Assembly (NCBI RefSeq): GCF_017316125.1
Contig: NZ_JAFLWA010000034.1
Location: forward strand, 62,001-126,000
Length of the DNA: 64,000 bases
DNA from: Enterococcus sp. DIV0660C
Lineage (GTDB): Bacteria > Bacillota > Bacilli > Lactobacillales > Enterococcaceae
Direction of reading: 5' to 3'
Made by a program: the position numbers and the translations under genes. Below, in pieces: positions 33,736 through 43,026 of this stretch. The notes beneath the pieces are model-generated. The model did no database searches. It was not told the DNA's origin and was given only the letters and a program-made list of their open reading frames with translations. Numbering within the stretch: the first letter of the stretch is position 1; every line of letters starts with the position of its first letter.

Positions 33736-34021
33736 GCATTACTTTTACGTACTCGCTTGTAAAGACAATACTTTTTATGGCGGATATACAACCAATCTTG
33801 AAAGGAGACTTGCCGAACACAATAACGGCACAGGAGCTAAGTACACTCGCTTACGTAAACGTCGGCCGCTACAAATGATTCACGCAGAATGTTTTGAAAC
33901 TAGAAGCGAAGCAACCAAAGCAGAAGCAGCCTTTAAAAAATTAACTCGAAAGCAAAAAGAACTTTATTTAACTACGCATCTTTCGGTTATTCTTCCCAAA
34001 GATCTAACACACAAAACTTAA
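33725..34021 (+). CDS. GIY-YIG nuclease family protein (YazA-like)
   Basis: A 98-residue stand-alone GIY-YIG domain. It begins METKHYFYVLACKDNTFYGGYT; the Y-V-L and Y-G-G-Y positions correspond to GIY and YIG. TNLERRLAEHNNG supplies the conserved Arg, with a Glu later in RSEATKAEAAFKK. ATG 33725 overlaps the end of the methyltransferase gene by 11 bases; the longer frame from 33647 is only overlap. Family members are UvrC/SLX1-like, but the role of these small proteins is unknown. A strong terminator follows. Confidence 0.85.
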   Translation: METKHYFYVLACKDNTFYGGYTTNLERRLAEHNNGTGAKYTRLRKRRPLQMIHAECFETRSEATKAEAAFKKLTRKQKELYLTTHLSVILPKDLTHKT

Positions 34022-34038
34022 CCTTGTTCCTTTTAGGA

Positions 34039-34081
34039 CAAAAAAAGAATTGAGATGAAGATTCATCTCAATTCTTTTTTT
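34039..34081. terminator. Bidirectional terminator between the GIY-YIG gene and oatA
   Basis: A stem of AGAATTGAGATGAA and complement with a short loop, flanked by A7 and T8. The right flank overlaps the oatA stop codon. Confidence 0.9.
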
Positions 34082-36059
34082 ATTGTTCTGTATCTAGCTC
34101 TTCTGATATGCTTGAGGTTGAGGAAGAAGCTGCACCGTTACTTAGGGTTTCACTGCCTTGACTCGTTGCCTCATCAGTTACTTCTGAATCTTTTGTTGAC
34201 TCACTATCTGTACTTTTGCCACCTAATAATGCTTGGCTAACAAAGTGTGCATAATGGATCATTCCTTCAGGGTTTGGATGAACTTGATCATCGTAGAACC
34301 ATTCGTTATGGTCTTTGCTATAGTCGTACCAATCAATTAGAGTCATGTTATCATATTTTTTCGCCATTTGAGCTAGCATATCATTTACATCATTTTGCCA
34401 GCGTTTAGTTGGTACTCGAACATTCACCCAGTAAACTTTGCGATCGCCTATCGCATCCATTACACTATCAAATTGCGTTTCTGAAAATGCACCGTTAGTT
34501 CCCAGTCCAACCAACACAGTATCTTTCAAGAGTTTTTGTTTTTTCAGTTCTTCAAGATAAGGTTCACTCGTATAAAGTTGACGCCCGACATCGCCATCCA
34601 CAACTACTTTAGGATAAATTTCTTTTAAGTCCGTGGCTGCATCAAGCATGACTGAATCCCCAAAAGCTGTAAGTTCTAGTTTTTGTGCTTTCTTCCCTTG
34701 TGCTTTGGTCAAATCGTATTTATCCAAAATACTCTGATCCAATGCTCCAGAAGCTTTGCCATCTTCTTCTTTACTTTTTTCTGCTAATTTTTTGTTTGCT
34801 GCAATTTTTTCTTGTAATTGTTTTTGATCCGCTGTCACAGCATTCTTTGGTGCAATCGCAAAACCAACTAATGCGATCATGAAAACTAATAATCCGGGAA
34901 TCAGCCATGGCTTTTCAAGACTGAGAATGGGTTTTTGGAACCACCCCTTAACAACTGAAAATGTTTTTCCATAATCAAAACGTGCCAACGGTCGTTCGAT
35001 ATAGCGGTAAGATAATTCACTGATCAGCAGGATCAAAGTTACTTCAATTATGGTGTGCATGAAAACGTGATCCCCAATATTAGAAACCTTTGCCTCATAA
35101 AAAATCATTACAGGAAATTGATAGAGATAAATGCCGTAACTTCTTTTCCCAATCCAAGTAAAGACCGGATTAGTTAGCCATTTATTCCAACTTGCACCAG
35201 GATGAGCTGTCACAGCAACTAATACAACACACAACAAGCTAACTAACAACATCCCACCGTAGTAAACAAAATCCATATGGTCATTGAAGAAAAAGAAAGC
35301 CGCAACCAATGAGACAAACGAAATCAACCCTGCAATATTCAATGTCTTCTTCGCTTGTTTAGGAATCTCTTTTTTCAAACGTGTGCTTGGCCAAACAAAA
35401 GCCAACGCACAACCAAGCCAAATTGAAAATAGTCGTGTATCTGTCCCATAATAAACACGAGTTGGATCTGCGCCAGGCGAATACAAAATCATCATCAAAA
35501 TAGCTGAAATTCCTGACATTCCCAGCACAGTGTAAAAGATCCATTTTTTCTTTCGGACTAAAGTCATCAGTAAAACAAATATAATTGGCCAAAATAGATA
35601 ATTTTGTCCTTCAACTGCCAAAGACCAGATGTGTGTGAATGGTGACTCATTGGCAAACCGATCAAAATAAGATAATCCATTATTGATCTGCCACCAATTG
35701 TTCACATAGAATAAACTGCTGATGACAGTCCCTCGCAAGTTATTTAACAAACCTCGCTGAAACAAAGTAATATACGCTGAAGCAGTAACTAATAAAAAGA
35801 CTAAGCCCGGGTAAAGCCGCTTCATCCTTCGAACATAAAACTGCCAAATATTTATTTTTCCATTTTGTTCCCATTCTTGTCGCAATAAATCGGTAATCAA
35901 ATAACCAGATACCACAAAAAATATCGGTACGCCCAAATAACCACCTGTCATTGTTCTTGGTAACAAATGATAGAGAATAACACCCATTACGGCTAAAGAA
36001 CGAATACCATCAAAGCCTGTGATATAGCGACTCTTTTTCAATCTTTTTTGTTTTTCCAT
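34080..36059 (-). CDS. oatA: Peptidoglycan O-acetyltransferase, OatA-like
   Basis: A 659-residue two-domain cell-wall enzyme. The N-terminal ~390 residues form an acyltransferase-3 membrane domain with about ten to eleven helices, starting YITGFDGIRSLAVMGVILYHL, the family's His-containing first helix. An outside-facing SGNH esterase-like domain follows from about 455. Its GDSVMLDAA carries the Ser, VGLGTNG the Asn, and DQVHPNPEG the Asp-His. OatA acetylates MurNAc and gives lysozyme resistance. The last ~50 residues are a Ser/Thr/Glu-rich tail. The specificity is inferred from domain order. It is a single gene with a preceding ~300-base spacer. Confidence 0.88.
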   Translation of the reverse strand: MEKQKRLKKSRYITGFDGIRSLAVMGVILYHLLPRTMTGGYLGVPIFFVVSGYLITDLLRQEWEQNGKINIWQFYVRRMKRLYPGLVFLLVTASAYITLFQRGLLNNLRGTVISSLFYVNNWWQINNGLSYFDRFANESPFTHIWSLAVEGQNYLFWPIIFVLLMTLVRKKKWIFYTVLGMSGISAILMMILYSPGADPTRVYYGTDTRLFSIWLGCALAFVWPSTRLKKEIPKQAKKTLNIAGLISFVSLVAAFFFFNDHMDFVYYGGMLLVSLLCVVLVAVTAHPGASWNKWLTNPVFTWIGKRSYGIYLYQFPVMIFYEAKVSNIGDHVFMHTIIEVTLILLISELSYRYIERPLARFDYGKTFSVVKGWFQKPILSLEKPWLIPGLLVFMIALVGFAIAPKNAVTADQKQLQEKIAANKKLAEKSKEEDGKASGALDQSILDKYDLTKAQGKKAQKLELTAFGDSVMLDAATDLKEIYPKVVVDGDVGRQLYTSEPYLEELKKQKLLKDTVLVGLGTNGAFSETQFDSVMDAIGDRKVYWVNVRVPTKRWQNDVNDMLAQMAKKYDNMTLIDWYDYSKDHNEWFYDDQVHPNPEGMIHYAHFVSQALLGGKSTDSESTKDSEVTDEATSQGSETLSNGAASSSTSSISEELDTEQ

Positions 36060-36296
36060 TCAATCTTCCAACTTTTCATAAACTTTTTTCATTTGTAATA
36101 TACGTGCATTATAAGAAAATAGCAAGACTTATTTAAACTTCTTACTATCTTTTCTATCATCCCACAAAATTTGGCAAAAGAACAATGATTTCATCGACTT
36201 TAAGAAATTTTCAAAAGAAATAGCGCATTACCTCCTTTTTGCTTCAAACTAAGATTTGATGAAACAATTTATTTTTTGTGGTCACGAATAAACGGG

Positions 36297-36336
36297 TAAA
36301 AAAACAGGATAAAACGAACAATCGTTTTATCCTATC
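36297..36336 (-). terminator. Terminator after the yitT-like gene
   Basis: A perfect 12-pair stem (AGGATAAAACGA and complement) with a four-base loop, then T7 on the reverse strand. The remaining 36060-36296 holds no gene I can support. Confidence 0.9.
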
Positions 36337-36357
36337 CGATTCTTTTTTATTTTCTCT

Positions 36358-37233
36358 TTAAACGCCATCTTCATAGAAACGGCCTAAAATTTGAACATTT
36401 TCTGCAATACTTACGAAAGCGTCCGGATCAGAGGCTTTCATTGCTTCTCTTAATAGCGGGAGTTCATAACGAGTCACAATCGTCATCAAAACTGTTTGCT
36501 TATCATGTTTGTATGCACCTTCTGCTTCATTGATGATCGTGATCCCTCGACGCATACATTTTTGAATTTCATTCACGACTTTTTCAGGGTGTTTTGTGAC
36601 AATCATAACCTGCATTTTCTTCTGTTTCGTGTAAAAAACATCTGTCACTTTTCCGCTAACAAAAATCGACAACGTGCTATAAAACATGTATTGCCAACCA
36701 AACAAGATTCCTGCAACAAAAACAATCAACGCATTGAAATAAATCGAAATAGATCCAATTGATTTCCCTGTTTTCTTTCGTATCGTAATACTGACGATAT
36801 CTAGTCCGCCCGAAGATAAACCATTTCTAAGTACTAAACCTATCCCCGCCCCCATCACTGCTCCACCAAATAATGCACAGATGATTGGATCAGTTGATAA
36901 CACTGTTTCGGGAACGATGTGGATGAATAGCGAGGTCAACGTGACCGTAATAAACGTGAAAATTGTAAATTTCTTACCGATTTTAAACCAAGCTAAGAAA
37001 AACAACGGAACATTCAATAGGTAAAGAGTTGTTGATACAGGTACTTCAAAACCAATCAGTGATTTGGATAAGGTGGTTAAAATTTGTGCCAGACCAGTAA
37101 TACCACTTGAATAAATATGACCTGGTTGATAAAAAAGATTTAACGCAATTGACGCAATTAACGCATAAACAATAGATACCGAAAGCTTGGTCGTATAATC
37201 GTGATAGGCCCAATTTTCGAACGTTTTTTTCAT
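36358..37233 (-). CDS. YitT-family membrane protein
   Basis: A 291-residue protein with five to six membrane helices (about residues 15-195, YitT_membrane) and a C-terminal soluble domain, DUF2179 (about 205-285, KKMQVMIVTKHPEKVVNEI...GRGVT-like). The motifs PGHIYSSGITGLAQIL and GLSSGGLDIVSI are typical. Enterococcal genomes carry several of these. They are proposed transporters with no settled substrate. The ATG follows GAGGC. It is a single gene with terminators on both sides. Confidence 0.85.
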   Translation of the reverse strand: MKKTFENWAYHDYTTKLSVSIVYALIASIALNLFYQPGHIYSSGITGLAQILTTLSKSLIGFEVPVSTTLYLLNVPLFFLAWFKIGKKFTIFTFITVTLTSLFIHIVPETVLSTDPIICALFGGAVMGAGIGLVLRNGLSSGGLDIVSITIRKKTGKSIGSISIYFNALIVFVAGILFGWQYMFYSTLSIFVSGKVTDVFYTKQKKMQVMIVTKHPEKVVNEIQKCMRRGITIINEAEGAYKHDKQTVLMTIVTRYELPLLREAMKASDPDAFVSIAENVQILGRFYEDGV

Positions 37234-37283
37234 GAAAAAGCCTCGCTTTACATAATTATGGCTCTATTATAAGGTTTTTTCGT

Positions 37284-37335
37284 ATAAAAAAAAAGAGGAG
37301 ATGGCAAAAGCTTAAGACTTTTACCATCCTCTCAG
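37284..37335 (-). terminator. Terminator after hisS-aspS
   Basis: On the reverse strand GAGAGGATGGTAAAAGT pairs with a near-complementary arm and runs into T9. Confidence 0.85.
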
Positions 37336-37358
37336 AAACATTTCTTTTTTAACTCATT

Positions 37359-39128
37359 TTATTCTTCAATCTCTGTAACATCAATACTCAATTCTGCTAA
37401 CTGGAATGGCGAAACTAAACTTGGTGCTTCACTCATGACATCAGCAGCTTTTCCGTTTTTAGGGAAAGCAATCACTTCGCGGATATTTTCTTCACCTGCA
37501 AGTAGCATAGCAAAACGATCTAAGCCTAAAGCAATTCCGCCATGTGGAGGGAAACCATAGTCCAATGCAGTTAATAAGAAGCCAAATTGTTCTTCCATTT
37601 GTTCTTTCGTGAAGCCAAGTGTTTCAAGAACTTTTTCTTGTAACTCACGCGTATGGATACGAATTGAACCCCCGCCAAGTTCATAACCGTTTAAAACGAT
37701 ATCGTAAGCTTCCGCATAGACTTTCGCTGGATCTGTACCCAGCAACTCAACATCTTTGGCTTTTGGCATCGTAAATGGATGATGTGCAGAAACATAGCGA
37801 CCTTCTTCTTCTGAATATTCAAATTGTGGCCAATCAGTTACCCACAAGAAATTGAATTTTTCTTCATCAATCAATCCTAGCTCTTTTGCTAAACGCGTAC
37901 GAAGAGCACCTAATGATGCTGCGACAACTTCTGCTTTGTCTGCACAGAATAACAATAAATCACCAACTTGGGCATCTGTTGCTTGAATGATTTCTTCGCC
38001 AGCTTCACTCATGAATTTTGCGATTGGTCCTTTCAAACCTTCTTCTTCCACTTTCAGCCATGCAAGTCCTTTTGCTCCAAATTGACCAACATATTGACCT
38101 AAATGATCTAAATCTTTTCGAGAATAATTGCCAGCAGCACCTTTTACATTCAAAGCTTTAACTACTCCACCATTTTCTAAAGCCATTTGGAATACTTTAA
38201 ACTCGATGGATTTCACCGTTTCACTTAAATCGATCAGTTCCATTTCAAAACGTGTATCAGGTTTGTCACTGCCGTAGCGACTCATTGCATCATCATAAGT
38301 CATTCTTGGGAATGGCAATGTTACATCTAATCCACGAACATCTTTCATGACTTTCGCAATTAAACCTTCTGTATAGGTTTGAATTTCTTCAGAAGTTAAA
38401 AAAGTTGTTTCAATATCAACTTGGGTAAATTCCGGTTGACGATCGCCACGTAGGTCTTCATCTCTGAAACAACGTACGATCTGATAATAACGATCAAATC
38501 CTGCATTCATCAATAATTGTTTAAATAATTGTGGTGACTGAGGCAATGCGTAGAAATGACCTGCATGGACACGAGAAGGAACTAAATAATCACGTGCGCC
38601 TTCGGGTGTTGATTTACCTAAGTAAGGTGTTTCAATGTCTAGGAAATCATTATCATCCAAATAGTGACGAATGGCTTTAGTTGTTTCGTGACGCATTTTA
38701 ATATTCTTTGTCATTTTCGGACGACGCAAATCTAAATAGCGATATTTCAAACGAACTTCATCACTGATTGTTTGATCATCTTCAATCGAGAAAGGGGGTG
38801 TTTTTGCTTGGTTTAAAATTGTCATTTCATTGGCAATCATTTCGACTTCACCCGTTGCCATTTTCGTATTGATTGCATTCTCAGCACGACGTTTGATCAC
38901 ACCAGTTACTTCAATTACATATTCACTTCGGCATTTATCTGCTACTTCCCAAGCTTCTTTCGAAATTTCTGGGTTGAAGACTACTTGCACAATTCCTTCA
39001 CGGTCACGTAAGTCAATGAAAATCAATCCACCTAAATCACGACGTTTTTGTACCCAACCCTTAAGTGTAATTGTTTGATCTAATTGTTTCTGGGAAACAA
39101 ACCCACAATAAATTGTCCTTTTTGCCAT
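37359..39128 (-). CDS. aspS: Aspartyl-tRNA synthetase
   Basis: Charges tRNA-Asp with aspartate. The 589-residue length is bacterial-type, with an N-terminal OB-fold anticodon domain (residues ~1-105, beginning [15 protein letters not shown]), the class II core and a GAD insertion. Motif 2 is [26 protein letters not shown] near 210. Motif 3 is [27 protein letters not shown] near 535. The ATG follows AAGGAGAG. It lies 15 bases downstream of hisS in one operon, controlled from the shared T-box. Confidence 0.97.
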   Translation of the reverse strand: MAKRTIYCGFVSQKQLDQTITLKGWVQKRRDLGGLIFIDLRDREGIVQVVFNPEISKEAWEVADKCRSEYVIEVTGVIKRRAENAINTKMATGEVEMIANEMTILNQAKTPPFSIEDDQTISDEVRLKYRYLDLRRPKMTKNIKMRHETTKAIRHYLDDNDFLDIETPYLGKSTPEGARDYLVPSRVHAGHFYALPQSPQLFKQLLMNAGFDRYYQIVRCFRDEDLRGDRQPEFTQVDIETTFLTSEEIQTYTEGLIAKVMKDVRGLDVTLPFPRMTYDDAMSRYGSDKPDTRFEMELIDLSETVKSIEFKVFQMALENGGVVKALNVKGAAGNYSRKDLDHLGQYVGQFGAKGLAWLKVEEEGLKGPIAKFMSEAGEEIIQATDAQVGDLLLFCADKAEVVAASLGALRTRLAKELGLIDEEKFNFLWVTDWPQFEYSEEEGRYVSAHHPFTMPKAKDVELLGTDPAKVYAEAYDIVLNGYELGGGSIRIHTRELQEKVLETLGFTKEQMEEQFGFLLTALDYGFPPHGGIALGLDRFAMLLAGEENIREVIAFPKNGKAADVMSEAPSLVSPFQLAELSIDVTEIEE

Positions 39129-39143
39129 CTTTCTCTCTCCTTC

Positions 39144-40442
39144 TTACTCAAATAATGTCGTTGTCATTTCATCGTACACTTCATCAAAGCGTTGATAGAT
39201 TTCTTGTAATGAAAAGCTTTTTTCTTTACGATCTGCCATTGACTTCACATTAATTGTCTGGTTCTTTAGTTCATCTTCTCCAAGTACTAGCACTAATTTG
39301 GCATTTGCTTTGTCAGCTGTTTTGAACTGGGCTTTTGCTTTACGATTCATGACATCACGATCCGCAGAAAAGCCAAAGTTACGAATCGCTTGGACCACTT
39401 TTAATGCTTCAAGATTTGTGACTTCACCAATTCCAACCACGTAAGCATCTAATTCATTTAAGGCTGGAATAACTACTTCTTCTGCTTCCATGGTTAACAA
39501 GATACGTTCGATGCCCATTGCGAAACCGAATGCTGGTGTTTCTGGTCCACCAAGCTCTTCTACTAATCGATCATAGCGACCACCAGCACAAATTGTTGCT
39601 TGAGCACCCATTTTTGGAGCATCACTCATAATTTCAAAGATAGTATGTGTATAGTAATCCAGACCACGAACCATATTGCTATCAATTTCATAAGGGATTT
39701 CTAATGCATCTAACATAGCTGTCACAGTTTCAAAATGGTTCTTAGCTGATTCACTTAAGTAATCCAAAATCGAAGGTGCATCTGCAACAAATTTTTGGTC
39801 TCGTTTATCTTTACTGTCAAGGACACGCAAAGGATTTTGATGTAACCGTCGTTTTGAGTCTTCACTTAATTCATTTTCAACTGGTTCTAAATAGTCAATC
39901 AATGCTTGACGATAAGCCTGTCGTGTTTCTTGATCACCTAGAGAATTGATGACCAAACGAATTTGTGTGATGCCTAACTGTTTGAAAAAGTCTAACGCCA
40001 TTGCCATACTTTCAACGTCTGTTGCTGGGTTATCAGAACCAAATGCCTCAACACCAATTTGATGGAATTGACGCAAACGACCTTTTTGCGGACGTTCATA
40101 ACGGAACATTGGCCCCATGTAAAAAGTTTTATAAGGTTTAGCAAACTCTGGTCCGAATAATTTGTGTTCTACAAATGAGCGAACAATTGGAGCCGTTCCT
40201 TCTGGACGTAAAGTTACGTGACGGTCACCTTTGTCATAAAAATCATACATTTCTTTTGAAACGATATCAGTCGTGTCTCCTACACTGCGTGAGATAACTT
40301 CATAATGTTCAAAAATCGGCGTGCGAATTTCATTGTATTGATAGTCTCTAAATAATAAACGTGCTGTTTCTTCAATAAATTGCCATTTTTCTGATTCACC
40401 TGGCAAAATATCATTCGTTCCTTTTGGTCGTTGAAAGTTCAT
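39144..40442 (-). CDS. hisS: Histidyl-tRNA synthetase
   Basis: Charges tRNA-His. It has 432 residues, class II. Motif 1 is in [29 protein letters not shown]. The HisRS motifs [17 protein letters not shown] and [23 protein letters not shown] follow near 80 and 113. The histidine-A peptide is [10 protein letters not shown] near 260. The C-terminal anticodon-binding domain starts near 325. The ATG follows AAGGAGAG. It is first in the hisS-aspS operon, about 30 bases behind the T-box terminator. Confidence 0.97.
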   Translation of the reverse strand: MNFQRPKGTNDILPGESEKWQFIEETARLLFRDYQYNEIRTPIFEHYEVISRSVGDTTDIVSKEMYDFYDKGDRHVTLRPEGTAPIVRSFVEHKLFGPEFAKPYKTFYMGPMFRYERPQKGRLRQFHQIGVEAFGSDNPATDVESMAMALDFFKQLGITQIRLVINSLGDQETRQAYRQALIDYLEPVENELSEDSKRRLHQNPLRVLDSKDKRDQKFVADAPSILDYLSESAKNHFETVTAMLDALEIPYEIDSNMVRGLDYYTHTIFEIMSDAPKMGAQATICAGGRYDRLVEELGGPETPAFGFAMGIERILLTMEAEEVVIPALNELDAYVVGIGEVTNLEALKVVQAIRNFGFSADRDVMNRKAKAQFKTADKANAKLVLVLGEDELKNQTINVKSMADRKEKSFSLQEIYQRFDEVYDEMTTTLFE

Positions 40443-40470
40443 ACATCTCTCTCCTTTTTATGTAACTAAG

Positions 40471-40720
40471 TGAAAAAAAAAAATTCACCCCTGTTCACAA
40501 TGAACAAGGGCGAATGAAAGTCATACACGGTACCACCTAATTTTGAAAGATTGCTCTTTCCTCTCACGAATAACGCTCGTACACGGGACGGCTTTGCACG
40601 CGTCCATCTCCAGAGTGTCTTTTCGGTAACCAACTCTTGAATCATTTTCAGCCTCGATGATTCTCTCTATCTAAAAAGTATAGGTTACTTACTCGCTCTT
40701 TCAGTGATTTTTTATATTAT
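40471..40720 (-). promoter_or_regulatory. T-box leader of hisS-aspS with overlapping Asp/His specifier
   Basis: Reading the reverse strand, Stem I carries the AGUA-type loop motif. A GUAACC/GGUUAC helix is followed by the specifier loop, in which GACAC (40615-40619) contains GAC (Asp) and CAC (His) sharing one C. The conserved T-box GGUGGUACCGUG lies within 40526-40540 and can pair with the uncharged tRNA 3' end. A terminator with arms UUCGCCCUUGUUCA and partner and a T10 tract follows at 40474-40514. It should read through when tRNA-His, and perhaps also tRNA-Asp, is uncharged. Confidence 0.9.
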
Positions 40721-40820
40721 CTACAACTTACTAAAAACACTTCACAAAGTCAAGAATATTTGCCCTAAAAGTTAAACAAGCCTCTTTCATTTTTCAAAAG
40801 ACAATTTATTTTTGCATTTC

Positions 40821-40841
40821 TTCAGTTTGTTTTAAACTGAA
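40821..40841. promoter_or_regulatory. Inverted repeat upstream of the aldo/keto reductase
   Basis: TTCAGTTT (40821-40828), GTTTT, AAACTGAA (40834-40841): a perfect eight-pair dyad ending three bases before the ribosome site, a likely operator. Confidence 0.55.
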
Positions 40842-40859
40842 ACAAAGGAGGAATTCAAC

Positions 40860-41807
40860 ATGGCAGAAGTAAGAATCGGACATTCTCAAGTATATGCAGA
40901 ACAACTTGGCTTAGGAACAAATGCTGTTGGTGGACACAATTTATTCCCTCATTTAGAGGACGAAGTGGGGAAACAAATCATTCGAACAGCACTTGATAAT
41001 GGCATCAATCTTCTTGATACGGCTTACGCCTATGGTTTTGGTCGCTCAGAAGAATTGATTGGTGAAGTCTTGAAAGAAAAAGAATATGACCGTTCACGTA
41101 TCGTCATTGCAACTAAAGCAGCTCATGACCCAAACAATTCTGGAAAATTTAATAATACACCTGAATTTTTGACTCAAGCTGTTGAAGATGCTCTAAAAAG
41201 ACTACAAACAGATTATATTGATATTTTTTATATTCATTTTCCAGACGAAAAAACGCCAAAAAACGAAGCAATAGCTACTTTGCATCAATTAAAAGAAGCT
41301 GGAAAAATACGAGCAATCGGTGTTTCAAATTTTTCTTTAGCCCAATTAAAAGAAGCTAACCAAGAAGGATACGTAGATATCGTTGAAGACCATTACAGCT
41401 TGATCCAACGAAAGGCGGAGACAGAACTTTTTCCTTACATCAAACAACATAAGATTAGTTTTGTCCCTTATTTTCCACTAGCTTCAGGTCTTTTGACTGG
41501 GAAATATCAGCTTGGACAACCACTTTCATTTTCTAAAGGTGATCTTCGATTAAAGCAGCCAAATTTTCAAGGTGAACGTTTTGAAAAAATTATTCATACT
41601 GTTGAGCAACTTCGTCCACTCGCAGCGAACTATCAAACAAACATTGCTCAATTAGTATTAGCATGGTATATGAAAAATCCAGCTGTCTCTGTCGTAATTC
41701 CTGGTGCAAAAAAACCTGAACAAGTCTCAAGTAATGCTCAGGCTTTAGATATCCATTTAACAAATGCCGATTACCAACAAATCGATCAGCTATTTGCAGA
41801 ATTTTAA
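40860..41807 (+). CDS. Aldo/keto reductase
   Basis: A 315-residue NADPH-dependent oxidoreductase of the AKR superfamily. The Asp and Tyr of the catalytic tetrad appear in LLDTAYAYGFGRSEELIG (residues 51-68), the Lys in IATKAAHD near 85, and His in IFYIHFPDE near 124. The cofactor-binding segment GVSNFS is near 159, and VVIPGAKKPEQ near 278. The strong AAAGGAGG precedes the ATG. It is a monocistronic gene with a dyad symmetry just ahead and a terminator after. It probably reduces a reactive aldehyde or ketone; the substrate is unknown. Confidence 0.9.
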   Translation: MAEVRIGHSQVYAEQLGLGTNAVGGHNLFPHLEDEVGKQIIRTALDNGINLLDTAYAYGFGRSEELIGEVLKEKEYDRSRIVIATKAAHDPNNSGKFNNTPEFLTQAVEDALKRLQTDYIDIFYIHFPDEKTPKNEAIATLHQLKEAGKIRAIGVSNFSLAQLKEANQEGYVDIVEDHYSLIQRKAETELFPYIKQHKISFVPYFPLASGLLTGKYQLGQPLSFSKGDLRLKQPNFQGERFEKIIHTVEQLRPLAANYQTNIAQLVLAWYMKNPAVSVVIPGAKKPEQVSSNAQALDIHLTNADYQQIDQLFAEF

Positions 41808-41833
41808 TCAAAAATAGAAGTTCTTGTTCGACT

Positions 41834-41871
41834 AAGCCGTAGATTTTATATACTAAAATCTACGGCTTTCT
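41834..41871 (+). terminator. Terminator after the aldo/keto reductase
   Basis: A 15-pair stem (AAGCCGTAGATTTTA and complement) with a five-base loop and short T tract. Confidence 0.85.
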
Positions 41872-41903
41872 ACGTCATCTTTAAGCTAAAAAAAGATTTG
41901 TTA

Positions 41904-41957
41904 TAGGAAAATGCAACCAATGGCTAGGCGATTGATGGTAGTTATTGCATTTTTCTA
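41904..41957 (-). terminator. Probable terminator of the small membrane gene
   Basis: AAAATGCAA (41908-41916) and TTGCATTTT (41945-41953) close a longer imperfect hairpin just past the small gene's stop on the reverse strand. The T tract is weak. Confidence 0.5.
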
Positions 41958-41988
41958 TCGTCAATTCAATACTAGAAAAAGATACTAC

Positions 41989-42159
41989 TTATTTTCCGTC
42001 ATACTTTCCATCTTTGCTAAATAAAAAATAAACTAATATCCCAAAACCTACTAATGCAACAATACTTCCGACAATGGGAACCCAGTTAGCATACTCACTT
42101 GCTAACATAAGTATCGCTCCTCCAACAAATAGAAAACCACCTGCTAATAAATTTTCCAT
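41989..42159 (-). CDS. Small two-helix membrane protein
   Basis: A 56-residue hypothetical. ATG 42159 follows AAGGAGAGG; the longer frame from 42189 includes that site and is not used. Two hydrophobic helices (about residues 4-20 and 26-46) are separated by SEYANWVP, and the tail SKDGKYDGK is charged. No family is recognised. It lies alone between the reductase terminator and the hairpin at 42214. Confidence 0.6.
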   Translation of the reverse strand: MENLLAGGFLFVGGAILMLASEYANWVPIVGSIVALVGFGILVYFLFSKDGKYDGK

Positions 42160-42213
42160 CAAACCTCTCCTTTTTGTATATTTATACACCAGTATAACAT
42201 AGAAATATAAAAA

Positions 42214-42242
42214 GCTTTATCATACTGCATCATAAAGCTTGG
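42214..42242. repeat. Hairpin-forming inverted repeat
   Basis: AAGCTTTAT (42214-42222) pairs with ATAAAGCTT (42234-42242). The spacer from 42243 to 42470 contains only short, stop-interrupted frames. Confidence 0.55.
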
Positions 42243-42473
42243 GACAAAAATACCATACAAGTAAATTAATCATAGGATACATAAATTGACATAGAATTGA
42301 TTTCTATGACGAAGAACTGTGTTAATTTAATGTCCCCAGATCGATTGCAAAACCTGACAAATCTCTCCTATTTTTTAGTCGATATTCCAATAAATGACAG
42401 AAAAGCACATTCATCAATAATTTTATCAATGTATTGTACAACCTTATTTTCGAATTTAAAGTACAAATAAAAA

Positions 42474-42516
42474 ATAAAAGCCAACATTAGCATGTACCTG
42501 CCATGTCGACTTTTAT
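42474..42516 (-). terminator. Terminator of rel-dtd
   Basis: On the reverse strand an AAAAGTCGACAT-type arm and an imperfect partner ending in GGCTTTT precede a T-rich tract. Confidence 0.6.
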
Positions 42517-42557
42517 CTTAACTATTTTAGTAAATAAGAGAGCTCTTACTTCTGTTT

Positions 42558-43004
42558 TTATTTATTTTGTGAGTCGATTACAATGGTTACGGGACCGTCA
42601 TTTACTAAAGAAACATCCATATCTTCGCCAAATTTACCAGTTGAAACTGGAATACCACGTTGTTTCAAACCAGTATTAAAAGCTTCGTATAATGGAATAG
42701 CCGTTTCTGGACGTGCAGCGGCAATAAAACTTGGTCGATTGCCTTTTTTAGTATCCGCAAACAGCGTAAATTGTGAAATACTTAAAATTTGACCACCAAT
42801 GTCTTCAATACTTGTATTCATCTTGCCTTGTTCATCTTCAAAAATACGCATTTGCGCGATTTTTTTAACCAAATAGTCTACATCATTTTGAGTATCTGCT
42901 TCATGAATACCTAATAAAATTAATAACCCCTGATTGATCTTACCGATTTCTTGACCATTGATCGTAACTGTCGCTCGGCTCACTCGTTGAATGACTGCTC
43001 GCAT
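42558..43004 (-). CDS. dtd: D-aminoacyl-tRNA deacylase
   Basis: A 148-residue dimeric editing enzyme that hydrolyses D-aminoacyl-tRNA. The [17 protein letters not shown] motif is near residues 77-93. The cross-subunit Gly-cis-Pro segment near the end, [11 protein letters not shown], shows the GP needed to reject L-amino acids. ATG 43004 is used; TTG 43007 immediately precedes it. It lies about 22 bases behind rel, the common Firmicute pair. Confidence 0.95.
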   Translation of the reverse strand: MRAVIQRVSRATVTINGQEIGKINQGLLILLGIHEADTQNDVDYLVKKIAQMRIFEDEQGKMNTSIEDIGGQILSISQFTLFADTKKGNRPSFIAAARPETAIPLYEAFNTGLKQRGIPVSTGKFGEDMDVSLVNDGPVTIVIDSQNK

Positions 43005-43026
43005 CAAATTTTCCCTCTCTTCACAT

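Noticed and set aside
42380-42480. Reverse frame of about 33 codons ending in IGISTKK
   Set aside because: Too short, no ribosome site, and no recognisable family; kept only as a possible remnant.
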